A stretch of DNA of 64,000 bases from contig JBNGIS010018546.1 in the NCBI GenBank assembly GCA_049999725.1, positions 1-64,000 of the forward strand. Reading direction: 5' to 3'. The translations under genes and the position numbers were made by a program. The stretch is from Haplomitrium mnioides (Eukaryota > Marchantiophyta > Haplomitriopsida > Calobryales). Positions 57,300-64,000 of the stretch are shown one piece after another. Numbering within the stretch: the first letter of the stretch is position 1; every line of letters starts with the position of its first letter. The notes beneath the pieces were generated by a model. The model was not told where the DNA came from. It did no database searches and worked only from the letters and a program-made list of their open reading frames with translations.

Positions 57300-57990
57300 C
57301 GTCTTGAGCTATGGAGATAGCTAGGTTAGTAGTATACAAACCATTGTTTTCAGTTAGGGATGTGTTCAATAGAGGAGTCACACTAGCTGAAGTGTTTAGG
57401 ATGGCAACCACATTATGTGAGGAGAATCAAGGTGCTACTTCTAATATGGAAGTGAGACCTGTGAGAAGAGTAGCTGATGTAGATGCCTCTATGTCTGGAG
57501 CTTAGATATAGCATGTTGTTGCAGCATGGCTGATGGAGTTATCAGCCCAACCAGCATTTGAGAGGACAAGATTCAGACCCAATATAGTGTCCATCAACAA
57601 TCGGAGTGGTATCTTTTGACTTGTTGGTCCTTCAAATATGGTGTACAAGCCAGCCAAAGTATTATTGGATACATGTGCACATTCATTGATGTTAGACAAG
57701 TCAATTGTGCAGGGATTAAGATTGAGATTGAGATGTGGAGATTTGCCCTTTCCCAATCTAGACTTCATTATTAGGACCTTTACCCATCCAGCATATCATA
57801 CATGGAGAGATCAAGCTTAGAGTGTAAGTTGATCATCCCACAAATAGCTCATATGTGAGCGCTCGAGCCATACTTACCAATGCTGAGTCTTATAATGTTT
57901 TGATGGGGTGTATGGTGTTGTATCCTATGGAATTCACTATTGATTTCTGGGACGAGTTAATGTCCTATCGAGCTAGATGGTGATCTTGAT
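57300..57990 (+). pseudogene. Retropepsin-like protease of DNMT/PHD gypsy element
   Basis: KVLLDTCAHSLMLDKSIV (57656-57708) is the active-site region, with D-T-C-A for D-T-G-A. A second part, ARAILTNAESYNVLMGCMVL (57860-57925), is the protease C-terminal half in another frame. It would cut the element polyprotein if intact. Confidence 0.7.
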
Positions 57991-58371
57991 AGGGAAAATT
58001 GAGTAGGTTGCCTATCAAATTCAGTGGACTAGTTGGGGGTCTACTATCTGAGCCTATGGCGTTATCAACATTTTGTGGGTTATCACCAAGTACTCTAACT
58101 TGCTAGAAGGGAACACACATGCAACCGACATTCCTTCTATTGATGAGACATATTCAGAGGTTACGAGGCTAGCATCATCGTTGTCAAGTGAGGTGATTCA
58201 TGTGAGTGGAAGTAAGAAGAGGTTGTGGTAGGTACATGCATCTAGATTGGTTGAGGATGTTTAGCATGATGCATTTAGGCTATATCTTGCGTTGGATGGT
58301 TCTGCCACACCTTGACCTGTGAATCTTTCACCTTTAAATACTATGCCAATTTTATAGCAGTATCCTACTAA

Positions 58372-58836
58372 TGGTATTGTTTGTTGGAGCTATTTGGAGG
58401 CATCAGTATAGGGCTAGCTGCTGTGCTCCAAGTAGGGATTCCAAATCGGCGGTATTTGTATATGGAGAAGGGTGAGATTGCTCCTAGAATCTCCTTGAGG
58501 CATGTGGTGCTGATGGTTGAGCAATTTTCACGATTGCTTTCAGTTAGTGCAATGCGAGGTTGTTTGCGTGCATTGCTGGCCGACATCTTATTGTTGAGGG
58601 CAGACCACTTAGCTGGAGTGGGGCCGATTGATTTACTAGTCCCTTGTAGCTTATGTGTTTTGGGCAAGATGCTCAGGTATTATTTAGGATGCAACCTTGC
58701 AGAAGTTGATGGAGCCCATTTAGGATGCAACCTTGCAGAAGTTGATGGAGCCCAATGTTGGAGAGAGAGAGATTGCTATGTGCTAAGACAAGCCATAGAT
58801 TTGTATGGTCTTACTTGGATTGTGAGGTTTAGTTGA
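58372..58836 (+). pseudogene. C5 cytosine methyltransferase-like domain, internally deleted
   Basis: LLELFGGISIGLAAVLQVGI (58381-58440) fits motif I, the SAM-binding F-x-G-x-G region. RRYLYMEKGE fits motif II. GPIDLLV (58621-58641) is where motif IV, with the catalytic Pro-Cys, should follow. Here the wording is lost to a small frameshift and a 36-bp tandem duplication (58683-58718, 58719-58754). The end LRQAIDLYGLTWIV matches the domain's C-terminal helix, so the middle (motifs VI-IX) is deleted. DNMT-carrying retrotransposons are described from charophytes and dinoflagellates (de Mendoza and colleagues, 2018). It cannot methylate DNA as it stands. Confidence 0.75.
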
Positions 58837-58851
58837 AAATGGGCTCAGATT

Positions 58852-59330
58852 TTGCGAGTCAAGATTGACAGGAGGGACCCTGATTTACCCTCCTCTACTC
58901 GACGTGATGTCATTATGGTTGTGGATCTCAATGATCCATATGTTTGGGTGCATGTATGTTCAAAGAGAGCCTGTGAGTTTGAGAGAGTTATACCCATGGC
59001 ATTTGACAACCTTGCCATTGCTCAGCATTGTGATACTTTGCGACATGCTACCATACATTGAGGTGGATATCACACTAGGATTCGAAGGTTTCGTTCTAGT
59101 GATTATGTTTATTTGTAGAAGATAGCACCCATGACACTTGATGTCGCTGCTAGGTGCCAGATTTTGCGTGTACAAGTACTGCCTTTGAGAGTTTTGCAGC
59201 TAGAGGGATGTGATGGCATGGTTTGGAAGAATCATGTGCGCAATTGTGCACCTTGTTCCCTTCTAAACATCGATGGCACTATGAACCCCAACGTGGTACC
59301 AATTCTCACAGGTTTGAAGTGTATGTTGTA
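58852..59330 (+). pseudogene. Integrase-tail segment (SH3-like)
   Basis: LNDPYVWVHVCSKRACEFER and the AFDNLAIAQHCDTLRHA block, then DYVYL, VAARCQILRVQVLPLRVLQL and the NHVRNCAPCSL segment, read as the C-terminal end of a gypsy integrase. The integrase core with its D-D-E residues is not present upstream. It comes between the methyltransferase and PHD parts. Confidence 0.65.
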
Positions 59331-59465
59331 AGGTTCTCCTAAGGGAGCAACCCCTATGTTGATTTGTGACAAGTGTTCTAGAGGATGGCATATGTCATGT
59401 TTGACGTCTCTATTGGTTACTATTCTTGATGGATCATGATTCTGCCCTCATTGTTCATAGAACAA
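59311..59465 (+). pseudogene. PHD finger
   Basis: CML*GSPKG, MLICDKCSRGWHMSCL and *FCPHC give the Cys4-His-Cys3 spacing of a PHD finger. One Cys codon and the Trp before the last pair have become stops (59328-59330 and ~59440). PHD fingers read histone tails, which could steer integration. That role is inference. Confidence 0.75.
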
Positions 59466-59629
59466 CTAGTTTTCATTGAGTTCTAGAGTTGGCATAGATT
59501 AAAGGAGGTGAACAATGAGGCTCCATTGCACCCGACCTCCTAGTCTTTGTATGAGACGGTGTATATCGATTTTCTAGAAGATAGATGGCTAACTAGTGTT
59601 AGGGAACCTGACCACCAACTAGAAGGACG
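59466..59629. other. 3' untranslated part of DNMT/PHD gypsy element
   Basis: AAAGGAGGTG at 59500-59509 could be a purine tract, but it is ~250 bp from the LTR start. Confidence 0.35.
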
Positions 59630-60140
59630 ATTGTGAGATCTCATGCATTATATGCACATGAGACTCAATTGTTTGTCATTCTCTATTGTATGTCTGTAGA
59701 TGTCATGAAATGTGTGTGGACGATGTAGTTGTATAAGCAATGTATATATGCACAAAAACTATCACACCAATCCATGTAGATTTCTATTTTTAGACATTTT
59801 GAGTTTTTTGTATTTTTGTGCATTAGTATATAAGACCATGTACTCTCATCGAAAGATTATCTTTCGATGTCTCATTTTACTTTACTATATGAACCAAGAG
59901 GAGAGTTGAGGTATTGGAGAAGCATGGATTCCTTGTAAACAAAGATGTGCTGGTTCTGATATCGGAAGATCAACACTTTGGAATTTCTTCAAGAAGGTAT
60001 CACTCAAAGTAAAGTGATTGCGAGATCTCATGCATTTTATGCGCATGAGACTCAATTGTTTGTTATTCTTTGCTGTATGTATGTAGATGTCATAGAATGT
60101 GTGTGGACGATGTAGTTATGAAATCAATGTGTATGCGCAC
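59630..60140 (+). repeat. 3' LTR with a 125-bp sequence repeated on both sides
   Basis: 59630-59755 and 60016-60140 are ~90% alike (GAGATCTCATGCATT, GTGTGTGGACGATGTAG). Between them lies most of the 3' LTR. The repeated piece contains the LTR end plus host chromovirus flank. Confidence 0.75.
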
Positions 60141-60143
60141 GAC

Positions 60144-61350
60144 ATGTTTCATCTAGATGATATGGTTGATCAACATTCTTGTAGAATGTTGGTAGATTGT
60201 AGAAGCTCTGAAAATTTCATGTCATTATGTTTTGCAAAGAAAATCAAAGCTAAAACTTTAACTATCAAGAGAGCCTATGTAACTATGGCCAATGACCAAA
60301 AACATAATGTGTTCCACTCGTACAAGCCATTTCTTCTAAGGATTGACAGGTAGTATAAGGAGTCTATGGATTTTGTTATTGCATCCGTATAAAATGACAT
60401 TATTTTGGGTTTGCTTTGGCTTGAAGATCGATATACTCAAGTTGATTGGGAAAAATGACAAACTCAAGTTACTTTACAATGAAAGAAATTTCTTTTAGGG
60501 CATCCGACACCATTGGTGAAGAGGCCCAAATCAATTTAGCATAATGCTTTGATGGAGAAAGAGTTGCTTGTCTTTGTTGTGTGGATCAAGCCTATCATAG
60601 ACTTGAATAAAAGGGGAGGGAAATCTATACCGACTTCAATGTTTGATGATATTTTGAAGAAGTTTTCAGATGTATTTCTAGATGATTTGCCAAAAGGGTT
60701 ACTAGATGATCGTGGAATGCTCTTTTTTATTGAGTTAATACCAAGAAGTACTCCTTATAATCGGCCTATATACTGGTTGTTACCACAAGAGTTGGAAGAG
60801 CTTTGCAAGACCTTGACAAATCTTCTTAAGAAAGATTTCATTCAACATAGTACTTTGCTTTATGGAGCATCGATATTCTTTGTACCAAAAAAAGATGGTG
60901 TTTTTTTGTCTTTGTACATATTATCGTGGTTTGAACTATCAAAACGTAAAGAATGCTTATATTTTACCACGTATTGATGACTTGTTGGATCAATTGAGTG
61001 GTGCGCAATTCTTTTTCAAGCTTGATCTTTGAAGTGGTATGTCAAAGACAGCGTTTCGCACGAGCTATGGACATTTTAAGTAGAAGGTCCTTACATTTGG
61101 TCTCACTAATGCTTCGGCCATATTTATGGATAAATGTATCAAATTTTTGATGGGTTATTGGATAAGTCAGTTTTGGTGATAAATCAGTTTTGGTATTCTT
61201 GGATGACGTTCTTATTTTTAGTAAAACTGAAGCGGAGCATCACAATCGTCTTAAAGAAGTATTGCAAAGATTGCACAATTGGAAGTTTTATTGCAAGTAA
61301 TCCAAGTGCAAATTTTGGATGCAAGAGGCTACTTACCTAGGACACAAGGT
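60144..61350 (+). pseudogene. Chromovirus protease and RT
   Basis: Protease: RMLVDCRSSENFMS and FAKKIKAKTL (60185-60255), with D-C-R for D-S/T-G. RT: FSDVFLDDLPKGL, a STPYNRPIYWL part, then FVPKKDGVF (60660-60905). [12 protein letters not shown] and FFKLDL carry the first catalytic Asp (60930-61030). [11 protein letters not shown] has the second catalytic pair (~61195-61225). Stops break it many times. Confidence 0.85.
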
Positions 61351-62905
61351 GTCTGTGGATGGTATAACGATGGAAGAAGAGAAAATCAAGGTTATTACAG
61401 AGTGGCCAACACCAAAGGAGGTAAAGAACATTAGAGCTTTTCAATGGATTGGCAAGCTTCTATAGACAATTCATCCATTTTTTTGCACAATTTGCTGCAC
61501 CACTTACAGATTTGTTAGGCAAGAAGGTCAAGTTTCAATGGACTGCCAAAGAGTAAGTGACATTTCAACAACTCAAGAATGCAATCTCTTCTCGTTCTAT
61601 TCTATAGCCATATGATGTAAAAGCATGTTGTATAGTTGACTTAAATGCTTTTGATTTTGCTATTGGAGCAGCTTTGCAACAAGAGTTTGAAGATGGAATT
61701 CATCCAGTTTCCTTCATGTAACACCGATTAAATGTGGTGGAGGGAAATTACTCTAGAAGTGATCGAGAGCAATTGGCAATGGTTTATGCTACCAAAGTAT
61801 GGACACATCATCTTTTGGAAAAACCTGTGCTTATGCACACATATCACAAGCCATTGTTGCAAGCAATCCATTTGGAAAATATGACAAGTCGTCATCACCA
61901 TTGGAAATATCAGTTGCAACTCTTTGATATCAAACTAGAGTACAAGCTTGGAAGGTTCCACACCATTTCTGATGCATTGTCACGAAGGTCAAGTCATCAA
62001 GTGAATATAATAGAGGTTGCTAACATTAGTATATTGCATTTGGATGAGACTACTAGTGGGAGTTATCGCCAAAAATTACAAGAAGATGTTTTTCTTAGTC
62101 TTGTTCGTGCACGATTGGCTGTCAACAACAGTGAGTATCATTTTTTTTCCATTCAAGATGGTTTTCTGTATTAAGGCCATCAAATATATGTTCCAGAAAA
62201 TGGTACAATTTGAATGGTTTGTTTACAAGAGGCGCATGATATTCCTATCTAAGGGCATCTTAGAGTAGTCAAAACTACAGAGTTGCTTCAACAAATTTGG
62301 TGTTGGCCTAGCTTGGCTTGAGATGTTCGTGGTTTTGTTTATTTGTGTGAAAGTTGTCAATGAAACAAAGCTTCAAATCAAAAGCCAGCGGGCCTTCTTT
62401 AGCCACTACCAATTCCTATTGCTCATTGGAAACATGTAAGTTTGGATCTTGTCACTTTACTTCCAACTACACATCGTGGGTTTTCAGCCATTGTGGTATT
62501 TGTGGACAAGCTCAACAAGCAGATTCATTTAGCACCAACAATGGATATAGTAGATGCTCTATAACTGGCAAAAAATTACTTTGATACTGTCTTTCGTTAT
62601 CATGAAATACTCAAGGTGTTAATATTTGATATGGATAGGAGTTTCACGAGAAAGTTTTGGCAAGAGTTGTTCAAACTTTTAGCCACCAAACTCTCTATGT
62701 CTACTGCTTATCATCCTTAAACAGATGGGCAATGAAGCGCACTAATCGCACTATGGAGGATATGCTTTGTGTGTTCATCAATGTGCATCACACCGATTGG
62801 GATAATTTCTTACTGGCGGTAGAGTTTGCTTACAACAACTCCAAACAAGCAAGTATTGGGTTTTCCCATTTTTTAAAATTCAGGTCAACATCCTCTTGTT
62901 CCTAA
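61351..62905 (+). pseudogene. Chromovirus RNase H and integrase
   Basis: RNase H: SRSDREQLAMVYATKVW (61755-61803), a HHWKYQLQLFDIKLEYKLG block and SDALSRR (61970). Integrase: a DLVTLLP / GFSAIVVFVDKL region (62440-62515), STAYHP-like at 62700, and FLLAVEFAYNNSKQAS (62807-62855). Frames change several times. Confidence 0.8.
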
Positions 62906-63199
62906 TGGTTTGCTTTCCCCTTCTTCTTCCAATCCTCTAAGTATTTCTACATGCTTGTCTTGTTTATCTTCTTCTTTAAAAGATGCTTGCAACCATCTTA
63001 TTGTTGCTCAAAATTGGCAAAAAAATATGCCAATAGTTGTTGTCATAATTGCTCTTATGTTTTATATGACCAAGTTATGTTATCTACTCATGATCTCTCA
63101 GTGTACTTAGATACTTAAGTCTATAAGTTATCTTTTGCTTGGATTGGTCCTTTCTCTATTTCTCGGGTTATTTCTCTTATTGCCTATAAACTTGATCTT

Positions 63200-63466
63200 C
63201 CTCTTCATATGAGGATTCATTATGTGTTCCATGTCTCCGAACTTAAGCTTTTTGTTCCTTACATATCTTCTTTTCCAAATCGTGTTCAATTTCCTTCTCT
63301 GACTATTGTTCTTTATGATTATGAAGAATTTAAAGTGGATCGCATTTTGGCGAAAAGAGTTATCAAGCGAGGGTGGCATCCTCAAGTTCAATACAAGATT
63401 TTGTGGAAAAGCTATCTACTTCATGATGCTACTTGGGAACTTTCTTCAAATCTTGAGAATGCTTAA
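63200..63466 (+). pseudogene. Chromovirus chromodomain
   Basis: FHVSELKLF marks the integrase end. KVDRILAKRVIKRG, VQYKILWKSY and ATWELSSNLENA form a chromodomain (63330-63466). Trp and the ATWE/NL positions are kept. Chromodomains of these elements bind methylated histone H3 and direct integration into heterochromatin. This part is still open in one frame (63209-63466). Confidence 0.8.
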
Positions 63467-63532
63467 GAGAGTATTCAAATATTTGAAAGTTGCGGCAATG
63501 ACGAGGACGTCATCAATTAGAAGGTGAGGATT

Positions 63533-64000
63533 ATGTAATAGTACAAGTATAGGGTTGTGCTATTTATAAGAAAATAGAGAGGAGTGAGGGAAGTGGTAGA
63601 TTGTAACACTACACTCCCACATTACACACATAAGTTAGTACAAATACAACACATACAAGTTGGCACAAGAGAAGCGCACAAAGAACTTGGAAAACCCACA
63701 AGGAAAGAGACGCCAAACAAGACACTCTCTTTTCTTTATATACTTGGTAGAAAGCACTTTGCTTGCATAGATGGATGAACCCTATTGGTTTCTTTTCTAT
63801 CTTCTTCTAATTGGACCTCTCTTTTCTCTCTCACTCTAATTGGACCATCATTTCCTTTATTCTCCTTATGCCATGTGTCCTTATCTTTAGAACCTTCCAC
63901 CTCTCTTTAGTTTTTCTTCTACTATGTGTTCTTATCCATAGAACCTTCCATCTCTTTAGTTCTATTTTTGCCACATATCCTTATCCTTAGAACCAGAGCC
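63533..64000 (+). repeat. Chromovirus 3' LTR head and unassigned end
   Basis: TGTAATAGTACAAGTATAGG to GGAAGTGGTAGA (63533-63600) match the LTR heads at 44051, 45826 and 46097. After ~63600 the sequence (TGTAACACTACACTCCC on) no longer matches. It is pyrimidine-rich, with CTTATCC-type repeats, and unassigned. Confidence 0.6.

Larger units (their letters stand above)
52642..60055 (+). mobile_element. Ty3/gypsy-type element with DNA-methyltransferase-like and PHD domains
   Basis: 5' LTR 52642-52939 and 3' LTR ~59760-60055 are alike over ~295 bp. TTGTT flanks both (52637-52641 and 60056-60060). TGGTATC at 52944-52950 fits the start of an initiator-Met primer site. After a ~3.2-kb leader come gag, zinc knuckles, protease, a methyltransferase-like domain, an integrase-tail-like segment and a PHD finger. 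RT, RNase H and the integrase core are absent, so this copy is internally deleted. It sits between gag and protease of the chromovirus. Confidence 0.75.
46097..63590 (+). mobile_element. Ty3/gypsy chromovirus with two large insertions
   Basis: LTR head 46097-46147, then a copia element, then the LTR end ~51466-51640 and primer site TGGTACCAGAGCC (51642-51654; one change from the initiator-Met tRNA type). Gag follows, then the DNMT/PHD gypsy element (52642-60055), then protease, RT, RNase H, integrase and chromodomain, then a 3' LTR head at ~63533. ~190 bp of the 5' LTR appear lost at the copia junction. The nesting is my reading. Confidence 0.7.

Overview
This window is plant nuclear DNA, most likely from a fern or another seed-free land plant with a large, repeat-filled genome. 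That is an inference. It rests on one plant-type gene (a PUB43/PUB44-like U-box/ARM ubiquitin ligase, minus strand, about 40.1-41.8 kb), on Ty1/copia, Ty3/gypsy chromovirus and LINE families, and on a gypsy element carrying a cytosine-methyltransferase-like domain and a PHD finger. I recall that combination from seed-free plants and charophyte algae. I see no rRNA, tRNA or CRISPR array, and no bacterial-style operon.

Layout. 1-9.9 kb: a copia reverse transcriptase is cut in two by a 7.3-kb nest of insertions flanked by an 18-bp duplication. The nest holds LINE ends, a 3.4-kb element with an intact 855-residue reverse transcriptase (minus strand), and an ORF1-only LINE that itself carries two younger insertions. 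9.9-12.8 kb: a second ORF1-only LINE with an open 486-codon ORF1 and a repeated leader. 12.8-17.9 kb: a copia element with both LTRs. 18-22.8 kb: copia and LINE remnants with a solo LTR. 22.8-31.3 kb: a LINE split by a copia element (22,965-30,823), which has been hit by four more insertions, one containing a solo LTR. 31.3-39.4 kb: worn LINE copies. 39.4-44 kb: the U-box gene and its flanks. 44-64 kb: LTR fragments, then a chromovirus whose 5' LTR region is interrupted by a copia element and whose gag/pol boundary is interrupted by the DNMT/PHD gypsy element (52,642-60,055).

The order of insertion can be read from target-site duplications (TSDs), many found by eye: 12-20 bp for LINE-type events and 5 bp for LTR elements. 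Nearly all coding regions are broken. The clear exceptions are the 855-residue RT, the 486-residue LINE ORF1, a 290-residue copia gag and the U-box gene exons.

The strongest candidates for something undescribed are: (1) a repeat family seen at 2.3, 7.6, 25.9, 26.5 and 36.6 kb that shares a 5' end and a two-hairpin core with compensatory stem changes and complementary loops; (2) its arrangement as a 0.9-kb tandem non-coding element with a 14-bp TSD; (3) its place at one end of the element with the intact, Penelope-like RT; and (4) the methyltransferase/PHD gypsy element. All claims come from reading the sequence; no database search was run.
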